Under the pieces are notes generated by a model. That model was not told the origin of the DNA, searched no databases, and saw nothing but the letters and a program-made list of their open reading frames with translations. Of a stretch of 64,000 nucleotides of DNA, positions 26,390-34,648 are shown one piece after another. Position 1 is the stretch's first letter. Every line of letters starts with the position of its first letter. The position numbers and the translations under genes were made by a program. Origin of the DNA: Phaeobacter sp. J2-8 (GTDB lineage Bacteria > Pseudomonadota > Alphaproteobacteria > Rhodobacterales > Rhodobacteraceae); contig NZ_JALIEC010000011.1 of NCBI RefSeq assembly GCF_022867865.1, positions 1 to 64,000 on the forward strand. Reading direction: 5' to 3'.

Positions 26390-27466
26390 TCAAAGCGTCT
26401 CGACCGCGATGCGCCACATTCTGTAGCGGCCCTGCCGTGTCACCTCGCGGGTCAGGCCCTGCTCTTCCATCCAGGTCAGGTTCCGTTGAACGGCCGCGCG
26501 ACTTGCGCCAGCCAGGACCTCCGCCATCGGGGCTGACACCAAAGGCCATTCCGTCAATACCGAGCGGAGAGCGGCAGGCGTGCGGCCGGAGAGCCGGACC
26601 ATCGCGTCTTCTGCCCGAGTTCCCCATGCTTCGATGTCGTTGAGATGGCGCATCGCCGTCAGAACGGCGCTGTTCATCCCGTCCAGCCAGCCGACAAGAC
26701 GGTCAGTTGGCAAGCCGGTGGCGCGCAGCCCCCCTGCCCCACCCATGGCCAACGGTGCGAAGACCGCACCACTTCCCTCGCTGGCCGCGATCCTTGCTGC
26801 GGTGACGGCGGCTTCCATCTGGTCGCCGTGCTGTCCGAGGCCGGCCAGGCTCCAGAGATGAAAGCCCATGCAAGCCCGCGTGATTGGGTGGAGCTCGGCT
26901 GCTGCGGCCATTACGTCCAGCCATCCGCTCGCGCGATCTTCGAAACGCTCAGCGCTGCCTTCAATGATCTCGGGATCGCGGCGATCCAGGAAGGCGGCCA
27001 AGTCAGCCTTCGGTCCGGGACCGCCTGTCAGACGCCGAACAGCCCATCCAACTCTTGCCAGGGCATTTGGGTCATCCTGTGCACCTGACAGCCGCATCGA
27101 TACCCAAAGGGCCAGACGATCAGCACTGACCCGATCCCCTGCGAACCAGCTGAGGTCTGCCGCCTCGATCAGTGCGAGGCGGTGCCGCCAGCCTTCAGGA
27201 CCGCGCAGCAGGCGGTCATCCAGAGCACCCAGGCGTCCAGCCACTCTTGCCAGTCGCGCAGCGTGAACGCCTTCTGCCTTTGCCCAGTCTTCGATGACGG
27301 CAGTGTCCGGCGGTTCTGCCCGTGGCCCGGGAGGCAAATCATCTGGTTCTTCTTCGAGTGGTCCCGGCAGAAACCAGAGATCCTCTTCGTGAGCCTCTTC
27401 ATCCTCCTCGATGTTGATGAGGGGGTCATTGAAATCATCATTTAAAGCGGATGCTTGGGCCTTCAT
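26390..27466 (-). CDS. DUF1612/helix-turn-helix protein (RHE_PE00001-like)
   Basis: 358 aa. The N-terminus is acidic (INIEEDEEAHEEDLWFLPGPLEEEPDD). The middle has WRHRLALIEAADLSWFAGDRVSADRLALWVSMRLSG, typical of the DUF1612 plasmid proteins of rhizobia and rhodobacters. The C-terminus is a winged HTH (MAEVLAGASRAAVQRNLTWMEEQGLTREVTRQGRYRMWR). Function is not known; the HTH suggests a DNA-binding regulator. The ATG directly abuts a perfect 28-bp palindrome and has no Shine-Dalgarno, so it may be autoregulated and leaderless. It lies beside the replicon as in other repABC plasmids. Confidence 0.78.
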   Translation of the reverse strand: MKAQASALNDDFNDPLINIEEDEEAHEEDLWFLPGPLEEEPDDLPPGPRAEPPDTAVIEDWAKAEGVHAARLARVAGRLGALDDRLLRGPEGWRHRLALIEAADLSWFAGDRVSADRLALWVSMRLSGAQDDPNALARVGWAVRRLTGGPGPKADLAAFLDRRDPEIIEGSAERFEDRASGWLDVMAAAAELHPITRACMGFHLWSLAGLGQHGDQMEAAVTAARIAASEGSGAVFAPLAMGGAGGLRATGLPTDRLVGWLDGMNSAVLTAMRHLNDIEAWGTRAEDAMVRLSGRTPAALRSVLTEWPLVSAPMAEVLAGASRAAVQRNLTWMEEQGLTREVTRQGRYRMWRIAVETL

Positions 27467-27494
27467 ATGTGCAAAATACTATTCTTTTGCACAT
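27467..27494. promoter_or_regulatory. perfect 10-bp-arm palindrome at the start of the DUF1612 gene
   Basis: ATGTGCAAAA and TTTTGCACAT are perfect inverted arms around TACTATTC. The palindrome touches the ATG of the minus-strand HTH gene (27464-27466). A protein bound here would cover the transcription and translation start. Likely an autoregulatory operator; the protein that binds is inferred. Confidence 0.55.
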
Positions 27495-27692
27495 TACCCA
27501 AGTGATTTTGTGGCGGTTGCTTTTGCTCTTTATATAGTATGCGCGCACGACTGCTGGTGGAACCTCTCAGATCGCGCTCAGCGCAAGGAAACCAAGGGTT
27601 TTCGGGCGAGCACGACGAGAAAGCACTTACTTGCATTCGTTTACAAACGGTCGTTTATTGACGATAGATAGAACTGCAAACGGCCTGTTTTG

Positions 27693-28577
27693 ATGCCTTT
27701 GATCGGCTACGCGCGCGTCTCGACCGAAGATCAGACCCCCCTGCCTCAGTCGCAGGCCCTGAAATCTGCGGGCTGCGTCGAGATCCATGAGGAGCAGGCC
27801 TCGGGCGGCAACCGCGCGCGACCCGTGCTGGCCCGCGTACTCGAGCGGATTAGCAAGGGCGACACGCTGGTTGTGGTGCGTATCGACCGCTTGGCGCGGT
27901 CGCTCTCGCATCTTCTTGAGGTGATCGAGCGGCTGGAGGCCAAGGGCGCCTTCTTCCGCTCGCTGACTGATCCAATCGACACGTCCTCCCCGCAGGGCAA
28001 GTTCACCCTCCAGGTCCTCGGCGCCGCGGCCGAGTTCGAGCGGGCCCTGATACGCGAACGCACCAAGGCCGGCCTGGCCAGCGCAAAAACCAAAGGCCGG
28101 GTTGGCGGCAATCCTGGCCTGCGCGCCCGGGATCCGGCGGCGCTGCGCAAGGTGCGGCTGGCCCGGCAGGACGGCTATATGGAACGCCTAAACGAGACGG
28201 CGCAGGACTGGGTGCCCCATGTCCGCCGCCTGCGGCCCGACTTAGCCTGGGAAGATGTGGTGCGCATCGTCAACGGCCCCCTGCCCCACGAACGTCAATG
28301 GACGCAAAGCCGGCTTTTGCGCGCGGTCAACGCCTATGTCCGGGACGGCTTCCTGCCGCCCACGGTACTGGACCGCGCCGGGCGCCGCGAAACCGACGAC
28401 CGCCTGCCCGCGATCGTTGCGGCCATCAAGGGCGCGGATCCCGACATCACGCTTCAGGCGATCTGCACCCGACTGGAAGCGATGCGCGAACGCACGCCCC
28501 GCGGGCGGACAAGCTGGCAGCCGTCTTCGGTAAGAATGCTGCTGGAGCGGGCCGAAAGGCTGGGCTTGCTCGACTGA
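27693..28577 (+). CDS. serine site-specific recombinase (resolvase/invertase family)
   Basis: 294 aa from ATG 27693 (a TTG codon directly before it is in frame). The N-terminal catalytic domain has GYARVSTEDQT with the nucleophilic Ser, VVRIDRLARSLSHLLEVIE, and a later ERALIRERTKAGL helix E. The C-terminal half is longer than in Tn3-type resolvases and differs from the usual HTH_7 tail, ending with LQAICTRLEAM..RTSWQPSSVRMLLERAERLGL, which looks like a winged-helix recombinase tail. It probably resolves multimers of the repABC replicon that starts 260 bp downstream. Upstream, AAACGGTCGTTT (27645-27656) and a second AAACGG (27679) may be part of its site. Confidence 0.88.
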   Translation: MPLIGYARVSTEDQTPLPQSQALKSAGCVEIHEEQASGGNRARPVLARVLERISKGDTLVVVRIDRLARSLSHLLEVIERLEAKGAFFRSLTDPIDTSSPQGKFTLQVLGAAAEFERALIRERTKAGLASAKTKGRVGGNPGLRARDPAALRKVRLARQDGYMERLNETAQDWVPHVRRLRPDLAWEDVVRIVNGPLPHERQWTQSRLLRAVNAYVRDGFLPPTVLDRAGRRETDDRLPAIVAAIKGADPDITLQAICTRLEAMRERTPRGRTSWQPSSVRMLLERAERLGLLD

Positions 28578-28782
28578 GATCCCCAAAGAATCGCTCATCC
28601 GATTCTGCCGACTGATTTCTCTACGCACTCACAATACATCTTGTGGTCACTGCGTAGCTGGCAACGAGGTGTTGAAGTAGAGTGAGAGCGCAGTCGCCCA
28701 AGACGCTGATTTTTAACAGTTTACCGTCGACAGAAATCGGTGCCTTCAACGCGCCCAGGCCGCTCAACGGTTTGGTCTGGAT

Positions 28783-28791
28783 TTATCCACA
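28783..28791 (+). promoter_or_regulatory. DnaA box upstream of repA
   Basis: TTATCCACA is an exact consensus DnaA box, 45 bp before the repA start in an AT-richer patch. It may link repABC expression or replication to host DnaA. Single copy, so chance occurrence is possible. Confidence 0.4.
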
Positions 28792-28835
28792 ATATCTGTT
28801 AAGCTTTGCAAAACAATAAAGACTTGAGGGCAGTG

Positions 28836-30017
28836 ATGAACGGGATACGGGCCTCCCAGAGATTTGAAGTCATGTCCAAGCGGCTTGGTAGTCGGTTGCG
28901 TGAACATGCGCAGGAAACCTTCCCACCGGACGCTCAGAAGGGCCTCCGCCGCTTCGCCATGAGGGAAGCGGCTGAACTGCTTCGCATTAATCAGAATACC
29001 TTTCGCCATCATGTGTCAAACCTCGAAGGCTTTCCCGAAGGTGTCCTGGAGGGCGGCAACCGCCGTAGCTTCTCTGCAGAAGAGATGGTCGAGGCACAGC
29101 GCGTACTTCTCGAGACTGGAAGGATCAAGCCCGAAGAACACCCGCACAGAAGACCGGGGGAGGCTTGTCAGGTCTTGACGATCTTCAACCTGAAGGGTGG
29201 TTCGGCCAAGACGTCATCTGTTGCCCATGTAGGGCAACTAATGGGTCTGCGCGGCTACCGGGTGTTACTGATCGACCTCGACAGCCAGGCAAGTCTGACA
29301 AACCTGTTCGGGGTTACTCCCGAGCTGGATCCGGATATGCCGACCTCATACGATCTTATCCGATCCGACGATCCACTGCCCGCAGCAGAGATCATTCGCA
29401 AAACGAACTTCCCGACCGTGGATCTGATCCCGGCGTCCATGGACATCATGGAGTACGAGTTCGAGGTCGCCCTGAGCTTCAGACACGGCGCCACCACGTT
29501 CCATAGCCGCATCCGAGAAGCGCTTGAGCCAGTCCTAAACCGATATGATGTGGTGATATTCGACACCCCACCGCAGCTGAACTTCTCGGTGATCTCTGCC
29601 CTCTTTGCTTCCACTGGGGTCCTGATCCCGCTCAACGCGTCCATGCTCGATGTCATGTCTCTGTCGAGCTTCCTGGGCATGGCGAGCAACCTGATGGGCG
29701 TCGTCGAAGCGCATGCACCTGAACACGGCCTGAACTTCGTGCGGGTGCTGATCACCCGCTACGAGAACACCGACGGTCCACAGGTCCAGATATCATCTCT
29801 GCTTCGGACTGTCCTTGGCGATGCGGTCCTGCCGGCCGAGTTCTTGAAGTCGACAGCGGTAGGTGATGCCGCCAACACGCAGCAGAGCATTTTTGAGGTC
29901 GAACCTCGCGACGTGAACCGTAGAACCTACGAGCGTGCGATCGAGTCCGTTTCACGCGTTACCGACGAAGTCGAGCGCGAAATCCTCAAGGCATGGGGGC
30001 GTAGCCATGGCGCGTAA
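28836..30017 (+). CDS. repA: plasmid partitioning ATPase RepA (ParA family)
   Basis: 393 aa from ATG 28836 (GAGGGCAGTGATG; a TTG start 10 codons upstream is less likely). N-terminal HTH-like region (MREAAELLRINQNTFRHHVSN) as in RepA/SopA-type ParA. Deviant Walker A FNLKGGSAKTSS at about residues 117-128, VLLIDLDSQASLTNLFG and VVIFDTPPQLNFSVISAL. It powers segregation of the replicon and represses its own operon in repABC systems. It overlaps repB by 11 bases, as is usual. Confidence 0.96.
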   Translation: MNGIRASQRFEVMSKRLGSRLREHAQETFPPDAQKGLRRFAMREAAELLRINQNTFRHHVSNLEGFPEGVLEGGNRRSFSAEEMVEAQRVLLETGRIKPEEHPHRRPGEACQVLTIFNLKGGSAKTSSVAHVGQLMGLRGYRVLLIDLDSQASLTNLFGVTPELDPDMPTSYDLIRSDDPLPAAEIIRKTNFPTVDLIPASMDIMEYEFEVALSFRHGATTFHSRIREALEPVLNRYDVVIFDTPPQLNFSVISALFASTGVLIPLNASMLDVMSLSSFLGMASNLMGVVEAHAPEHGLNFVRVLITRYENTDGPQVQISSLLRTVLGDAVLPAEFLKSTAVGDAANTQQSIFEVEPRDVNRRTYERAIESVSRVTDEVEREILKAWGRSHGA

Positions 30018-30936
30018 GGTCTTCGGAGATTCTCTCAAGAACGCGATGGGCAATGCTGCAACGCCGGACGAAGATGCGGATCTCGATCTGAAGCGCACAA
30101 GCCCAACTGTCGCTCGAGCGCAAGCATCCGTGCTGGAAGAAGACAAACACGCCACGCGCCTGATCGACCCGAGCACCGTGCGGATGTCCGCGGTCATGGA
30201 TCGTATCGATCCGAGCGATGGCCTCGAGGAACTTGTCTCCTCGATCCGGGAACATGGGCAAAAGGTTCCCATTCTCGTCCGCCGAACCCAAGATGGCGCA
30301 CTTGAGATCGTCTATGGGCGCCGTCGTCTTCTCGCCTGTCGTGAGCTTGGTCAGAAGGTGCGTGCGACGGTCATGGAGATGACCGAAGAGGAAGCTCTGA
30401 TCGCACAAGGCGTGGAGAACAATGCCCGCCAAGACCCCTCGTTTATCGAAAGGGCCTTGTTCGTCGCCGGGATCATTCGAGAACTTGGGAAAACCGACGA
30501 GACGCGCAAGAACGCTCAAACGATCGCGTATCGGGCACTTCAGATCGATAAATCGCTCGTCTCGCGAATGAACCGTATTGCGACCGGCATCCCGATGGAA
30601 CTGATCCAGGCTATCGGACCCGCACACGGCGTGGGTCGACGGGTTTGGGAAAAGCTCTTCAGGCTGTGCGAGAAGGACGTTGCGAGAGCCAAAGAAGCTG
30701 CCCACGAAATCCCCCACACCTTGCCAGGCCCAGACCGACTTGACGCAGCAATTACGCTGCTCACGTCCACCAAGGCACCTACACCCAAGGTTGAGCAAGG
30801 TGAGCGCGTGAAGATCGGCCGCAAAGGCAACCGCATCACTATCGATGTGGACGCTGATCTTGCCCCGCGCGTTGAGGAAGCCGTCCGAAAGCTGATCAGC
30901 GAGCTTCTTGACCGCGGTCAAGACGGCCCAGAGTGA
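30007..30936 (+). CDS. repB: plasmid partitioning protein RepB (ParB family)
   Basis: 309 aa from MARKVFGDSLKNAM (ATG 30007, GGGGGCGTAGCC before it). ParB N-terminal motifs are present: EELVSSIREHGQKVPILVRR, the GRRRLLACRELG (box II-like) segment, and ENNARQDPSFIERALF. The HTH follows (YRALQIDKSLVSRMNRIATGIP). RepB binds parS centromeres and works with RepA. One candidate parS lies inside its last codons and another directly downstream. Part of the repABC operon. Confidence 0.95.
   Translation: MARKVFGDSLKNAMGNAATPDEDADLDLKRTSPTVARAQASVLEEDKHATRLIDPSTVRMSAVMDRIDPSDGLEELVSSIREHGQKVPILVRRTQDGALEIVYGRRRLLACRELGQKVRATVMEMTEEEALIAQGVENNARQDPSFIERALFVAGIIRELGKTDETRKNAQTIAYRALQIDKSLVSRMNRIATGIPMELIQAIGPAHGVGRRVWEKLFRLCEKDVARAKEAAHEIPHTLPGPDRLDAAITLLTSTKAPTPKVEQGERVKIGRKGNRITIDVDADLAPRVEEAVRKLISELLDRGQDGPE
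30906..30923. repeat. candidate parS site 1 (within repB 3' end)
   Basis: An 18-bp perfect palindrome with core CTTGACCGCGGTCAAG. The same core recurs at 30945-30966 and 32267-32286 and was not noticed elsewhere in the window. The position around repB/repC is where repABC replicons keep RepB-binding centromeres. Confidence 0.75.
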
Positions 30937-30944
30937 CGACCCCG

Positions 30945-30966
30945 TGTCTTGACCGCGGTCAAGACA
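30945..30966. repeat. candidate parS site 2 (repB-repC intergenic)
   Basis: The longest copy: a 22-bp perfect palindrome extending the CTTGACCGCGGTCAAG core by three bases each side. It lies 8 bp after the repB stop, and 39 bp from site 1 start-to-start, so two RepB dimers could bind side by side. Confidence 0.75.
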
Positions 30967-31004
30967 TCAAGAGCAACGAGCAGAAAACGAAAGGAGGACC
31001 GGCT

Positions 31005-31044
31005 AGAAAAAGAAAGACCCCCCGAAAGCGGTGCTTCCGAAGGG
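31005..31044 (-). terminator. rho-independent terminator of the ctRNA
   Basis: On the minus strand arms 31044-31033 and 31029-31018 pair over 12 positions (three G-T wobbles) around a 3-nt loop, followed by TCTTTCTTTTTCT (31017-31005). On the plus strand no T tract follows, so it acts on the minus strand. Confidence 0.75.
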
Positions 31045-31061
31045 CCTCAATCAGTCTCGAC
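31005..31061 (-). ncRNA. counter-transcribed RNA (ctRNA/incA) of the repABC replicon
   Basis: Between repB and repC the minus strand has a promoter (31068-31096) and, about 20-55 nt downstream, a G/C-rich hairpin followed by a T-rich tract, giving a predicted transcript of about 57 nt. repABC plasmids encode such an antisense RNA here; it binds the repC leader and lowers RepC synthesis, setting copy number and incompatibility. Ends are inferred from the promoter and terminator. The class is well established; this copy is read from sequence only. Confidence 0.75.
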
Positions 31062-31067
31062 ACCTGA

Positions 31068-31096
31068 TTGATACCCCCAAAACGAATTCATTTCAA
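31068..31096 (-). promoter_or_regulatory. ctRNA promoter
   Basis: Minus strand TTGAAA (31096-31091), 17-bp spacer, TATCAA (31073-31068): a good sigma-70 promoter with optimal spacing. Predicted start near 31061. Confidence 0.7.
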
Positions 31097-31139
31097 CACC
31101 GCTCGCGGTGAACGGTGAAGCTTTTTCTTCCGAAACACC

Positions 31140-32264
31140 ATGAGACATGCACCTGAAACAACAACCGCCCTGGCGGAACGAACATCTTTGCCCTGCCCTA
31201 ATCCCTATCAGTTTCTGGGTCCGGTTCGCATTCTGAGGAGGGAGCTAGGTCTCACAACCAATGACCTCGCCGTTCTGACCGCGCTCATTAGCTTCCTGCC
31301 CCGCAAAGAACGTGAGATTCAGGACAGCCAGCGACTTACGCTCACTGTCGTGTTCCCATCGAACGCTTCTCTATCAGAGCGCGCCAATGGACTCGATGAG
31401 AGAACACTTCGACGCAGCTTGGGACGCCTCTCAGCTGCGGGACTGATCGAACGCAAGAACTCAGCAAATGGCAAACGCTTTCCGCTGCGGTATGGAGGCG
31501 TTATCAGAGATGCCTTCGGTATCGACCTGGAACCCTTGATCCAGAGGTACGGCTCGCTCGAAACACAAGCCTTGCAGCTCACCGAAGAACGCGAACGCTT
31601 GCGCTCGCTGAAGGCTGAGGCGTTGGCCCTACGTGCTTCGCTACTCCAACAGACACGCTTCGATGAAACAAAGCTCTCTACCCTCAACATGATCAGAAAT
31701 GTCCTGCGCCGAGCGACATTAACCGTTGATACAGTTCTGAGCGTTATCTCGGAACTGAGAGCCCTTGGAGCCAATACCGACGCAAACTACGGTGAACAGC
31801 ATGCGACGGCAAAAGCTGGTATCGAAGAAAATTTCGAAGCTGTCGAACACCGGCCTCATACACCTGATTCCAACGATCTGCCCGCCACAAACGGACAAAG
31901 TGTCCGGCACATAGAGTCTATAAAAAAAGATATTAAAGAGATTGCTCCCTCTACGGTCAATCGCGGCGAACAAACCAAATCCACCATGAACCGAGACCCA
32001 GCACGTATGGCGTGGGAAGATTTCACCCATGTTGCAGGATTTTTCCCAGAGCCACCGCGCACAGGAGAAGCCCTTACCCGCATTCTATACGACCTCGGTC
32101 GATTGCTTAGAATAAGCCAAGAAGAACTGCGACGTGGCATCCAGAAAGCTGGCGCAGGAAAACTGCTTCTCGTCTTCGACTACCTGATAGCAAGAGCCGA
32201 CACCATCAAACACCCTGACGCCTATTTCGAAAGGATCGTACGCACACACCTTGCTCCGACATGA
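31140..32264 (+). CDS. repC: replication initiator RepC
   Basis: 374 aa, close to the usual RepC length of about 400. N-terminal domain: LGPVRILRRELGLTTNDLAVLTALISFLP and VVFPSNASLSERANGLDERTLRRSLGRLSAAGLIERKNSANGKRFPLR, the RepC winged-HTH block. C-terminal domain: ARMAWEDFTHVAGFFP..ELRRGIQKAGAGKLLLVFDYLIARADTIKHPDAYF. It starts replication and, in known repABC plasmids, the origin is inside repC; an AT-rich stretch at about 31915-31955 is a candidate. A dyad upstream (CACCG-CTCG-CGGTG, about 31097-31110) and the ctRNA probably control translation; no strong ribosome site precedes the ATG. Confidence 0.95.
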   Translation: MRHAPETTTALAERTSLPCPNPYQFLGPVRILRRELGLTTNDLAVLTALISFLPRKEREIQDSQRLTLTVVFPSNASLSERANGLDERTLRRSLGRLSAAGLIERKNSANGKRFPLRYGGVIRDAFGIDLEPLIQRYGSLETQALQLTEERERLRSLKAEALALRASLLQQTRFDETKLSTLNMIRNVLRRATLTVDTVLSVISELRALGANTDANYGEQHATAKAGIEENFEAVEHRPHTPDSNDLPATNGQSVRHIESIKKDIKEIAPSTVNRGEQTKSTMNRDPARMAWEDFTHVAGFFPEPPRTGEALTRILYDLGRLLRISQEELRRGIQKAGAGKLLLVFDYLIARADTIKHPDAYFERIVRTHLAPT

Positions 32265-32266
32265 AC

Positions 32267-32286
32267 TTCTTGACCGCGGTCAAGAA
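32267..32286. repeat. candidate parS site 3 (after repC)
   Basis: A 20-bp perfect palindrome with the CTTGACCGCGGTCAAG core, 2 bp after the repC stop and next to the leader of the ParB-like gene. With sites 1 and 2 it brackets repC. Confidence 0.72.
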
Positions 32287-32289
32287 CCA

Positions 32290-32377
32290 CCGTGAGAGGG
32301 AAAGGAGTGTTGGTTTGAGGGTGACGGGAAATGAGATCGGGAGAGTGGCTTCCGACGCCCGTCGTGGAGAAAATCTG
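32290..32377 (+). promoter_or_regulatory. shared structured leader, copy A (before the ParB-like gene)
   Basis: GTGACGGG (32321-32328) can pair with CCCGTCGT (32358-32365), enclosing the hairpin GGGAG-AGTGG-CTTCC (32339-32353). The outer stem ends exactly 12 nt before the ATG, and GGAGA starts right after it. Copies B and C at 41465-41543 and 43312-43385 share the loop sequence, the spacings and the 12-nt distance. Probably a cis-acting RNA or operator; mechanism unknown. Confidence 0.6.
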
Positions 32378-34549
32378 ATGACGAAAGCTGTCCAGAAAAT
32401 CACCCTGTCCCCGTCCCGGGATATCCCTTTCGATAAGCTGATGCTGAGCCAATCCAACGTGCGGCGCATCAAGGCTGGCGTGTCCGTCGAGGAACTTGCT
32501 GAAGACATCGCCCGCCGCGGCCTTTTGCAGAGCCTGAGCGTGCGGCCTGTGGTGGCTGACGATGGGACCGAGACCGGCAAGTTCGAGATCCCGGCCGGTG
32601 GCCGCCGGTTCCAAGCGCTTTCACTGCTGGTGAAGCAGAAGCGTTTGGCGAAAACGACGCCCATTCCCTGCATCGTGCGGGTTGCGGGATCCGACATCCT
32701 CGCCGAGGACGATTCCTTGGCCGAGAACATGCAGCGCGTCGCCTTGCACCCACTCGACCAGTTCCGCGCGTTTGTGTCCCTGCGTGACAAGGGTCAGAGC
32801 GATGCAGAGATTGCTGCCGCCTTCTTCGTGACGCCGCAGATCGTGAAGCAGCGCCTCAAACTTGCCTCCGTCGCCCCTGCCCTGCTTGAGGTCTACGCCG
32901 AGGATGGCATGACACTGGAGCAGCTCATGGCCTTCACCGTGAACCCCGATCACGCGCGTCAGGTTCAGGTCTGGGATGCGATCAATTCATCCTGGAACAA
33001 GGAACCATTCCAGATCCGGCGCATGCTGACCGAGACCTCGGTCCGGGCGTCCGACCGACGCGCGATCTTTGTGGGTGTTGAGGCCTATGAAGCGGCGGGC
33101 GGCACGATGCTGCATGACCTCTTTCAGGGCGATGACGGTGGCTGGTTTGAGGACCCTGCCCTGCTCGATCGGCTGGTGTCGGAGAAACTCCAGGTCGAGG
33201 CTGAGACGGTTGCGGTTGAGGGCTGGAAGTGGATCGAGGTCGCGCTTGACCTGCCCTACGGCTACAGCCACGGGCTGCGGTCCCTGTCCGGTGATCCGGC
33301 TCCGATGACAGATGACGAAGGCGCGGCCCATGCCAAGCTGCTCGCCGAGTATCGAGCGCTGGAAGAGGAATACGAGGGGCAGGATGAATTTCCTGAAGAG
33401 ATCGATGCACGTCTTGGTGTGTTGGAGGTCGCCATGGAAAAACTCGAGGCCAGGCCATTGATCTTCGACGCGGAAGAGATCGGGCGGGCAGGGGCGTTCG
33501 TCACGCTCGACTGCTACGGCGCGCTGGCAGTCTATCGCGGCTATGTGCGTCCAGAGGATGAGCCCGTTGAGGAGACCGCGGTCCAGGACGGTGGAGATCC
33601 TGCGGTGGCGGGGCAGGGGGATGATCGTGATCTCGCCGATGGCCATGCCAGTGCCGCCCATATCGGAACCATCATCATGTCGGGAGGCCAGCCGATTGGC
33701 GGTGACCTGCCGGAGGATGACGGAGCGCTGAAGCCACTGCCCGAGCGCTTGGTCATGGAGTTGACGGCCCACCGGACGCTGGCGCTGCGTGAAGCGATCG
33801 GGCGCTCGCCCGACGTGGCGTTGACGCTCCTGCTCCTGAAGCTGGTGACGGACACCTTCCGCACCTCCTCTGCTTCGGGCAGCTGTCTCGAAGCCTCCGT
33901 GCGTCACGTCTACATGTCGGCGCAGGCGCCTGATCTGAAGGACAGCGTGGTCGCCAAGCTGGTCGACGAACGTCATGCAGAATGGGAGGCCGATCTGCCG
34001 CTTGGCGACGATGCAGCGCTCTGGGACTATCTGACAGTTCTCGACCAGGGCAGTCGGTTGGCCCTGCTGGCGCATTGCCTCAGCTTCGGCGTCAACGCGC
34101 TGCATGAAAAGGTGAACCCCTACGGGGCAGGCATCTCTGCTGGCGGTCTGACCCGGCGGATGGCGCATTCCGATCTCGTGGCGCGTGCGACAGATCTCGA
34201 CATGGTCGAGGCGGGCTGGGAGCCGACGATCGACACCTATCTCAACCGCGTGCCCAAGGCCCGCATCCTCGAGGCCGTGCGTGAGGCGAAAGGGGAGGGG
34301 ACTGCCCAGCTTCTCGATCACCTGAAGAAGGGCGAGATGGCCAGTGAAGCCGAGCGCTTGCTGAAGGGCAGCGGCTGGTTGCCCGAGGTCCTGCGCCGGA
34401 ACGATCTCGTGGCGCTGGACGGTGAGGACTGTGCCGAAGGGCAGGGGGCGGATGCCGAAGCGGCTGACAGCGTCAGTGAAGCTGACCTTCCTGCGTTCCT
34501 GGCGGATGACCTGCCTGCTGAAGGCGCGTCGATGCTGGCCGCGGAATAA
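32378..34549 (+). CDS. large ParB/Spo0J-like nuclease-domain protein
   Basis: 723 aa from MTKAVQKITLSPSRDIPFDKLML (ATG 32378, GGAGAAAATCTG ahead; codons further upstream overlap the parS site and are unlikely). Residues about 15-200 form a ParB N-terminal domain plus HTH: LSQSNVRRIKAGVSVEELAEDIARRGLLQSL, IPAGGRRFQALS, SLAENMQRVALHPLDQFRAF, FFVTPQIVKQRLKLA. The long C-terminal part is not one I can assign. Such proteins are common next to strawberry-notch and DUF932 genes on alphaproteobacterial plasmids and are distinct from the partition protein RepB. Role unknown; DNA binding or CTP/ATP hydrolysis is likely from the fold. Confidence 0.85.
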   Translation: MTKAVQKITLSPSRDIPFDKLMLSQSNVRRIKAGVSVEELAEDIARRGLLQSLSVRPVVADDGTETGKFEIPAGGRRFQALSLLVKQKRLAKTTPIPCIVRVAGSDILAEDDSLAENMQRVALHPLDQFRAFVSLRDKGQSDAEIAAAFFVTPQIVKQRLKLASVAPALLEVYAEDGMTLEQLMAFTVNPDHARQVQVWDAINSSWNKEPFQIRRMLTETSVRASDRRAIFVGVEAYEAAGGTMLHDLFQGDDGGWFEDPALLDRLVSEKLQVEAETVAVEGWKWIEVALDLPYGYSHGLRSLSGDPAPMTDDEGAAHAKLLAEYRALEEEYEGQDEFPEEIDARLGVLEVAMEKLEARPLIFDAEEIGRAGAFVTLDCYGALAVYRGYVRPEDEPVEETAVQDGGDPAVAGQGDDRDLADGHASAAHIGTIIMSGGQPIGGDLPEDDGALKPLPERLVMELTAHRTLALREAIGRSPDVALTLLLLKLVTDTFRTSSASGSCLEASVRHVYMSAQAPDLKDSVVAKLVDERHAEWEADLPLGDDAALWDYLTVLDQGSRLALLAHCLSFGVNALHEKVNPYGAGISAGGLTRRMAHSDLVARATDLDMVEAGWEPTIDTYLNRVPKARILEAVREAKGEGTAQLLDHLKKGEMASEAERLLKGSGWLPEVLRRNDLVALDGEDCAEGQGADAEAADSVSEADLPAFLADDLPAEGASMLAAE

Positions 34550-34561
34550 TGTGATCCAGCG

Positions 34562-34582
34562 GGGGGCGGAGATTCCGCCCCC
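34562..34582. terminator. hairpin after the ParB-like gene
   Basis: GGGGGCGGA-GAT-TCCGCCCCC, a perfect 9-bp stem 12 bp after the stop. No T tract follows, so termination is plausible but not certain. Confidence 0.5.
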
Positions 34583-34648
34583 AATCACCTTATAGTGTAA
34601 CAATATCAATGAGATGAGTGCGATTGCTCGCATTCAGGATGAGAAATC

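Noticed and set aside
32261-32377. Start of the ParB-like gene at 32261, directly after repC
   Set aside because: These codons would cover the third parS palindrome and the shared leader and lack a ribosome site; the ATG at 32378 has GGAGA ahead and family-like N-terminus.
32987-34633. 548-codon minus-strand frame
   Set aside because: Antisense shadow of the ParB-like gene; no motifs or ribosome site.
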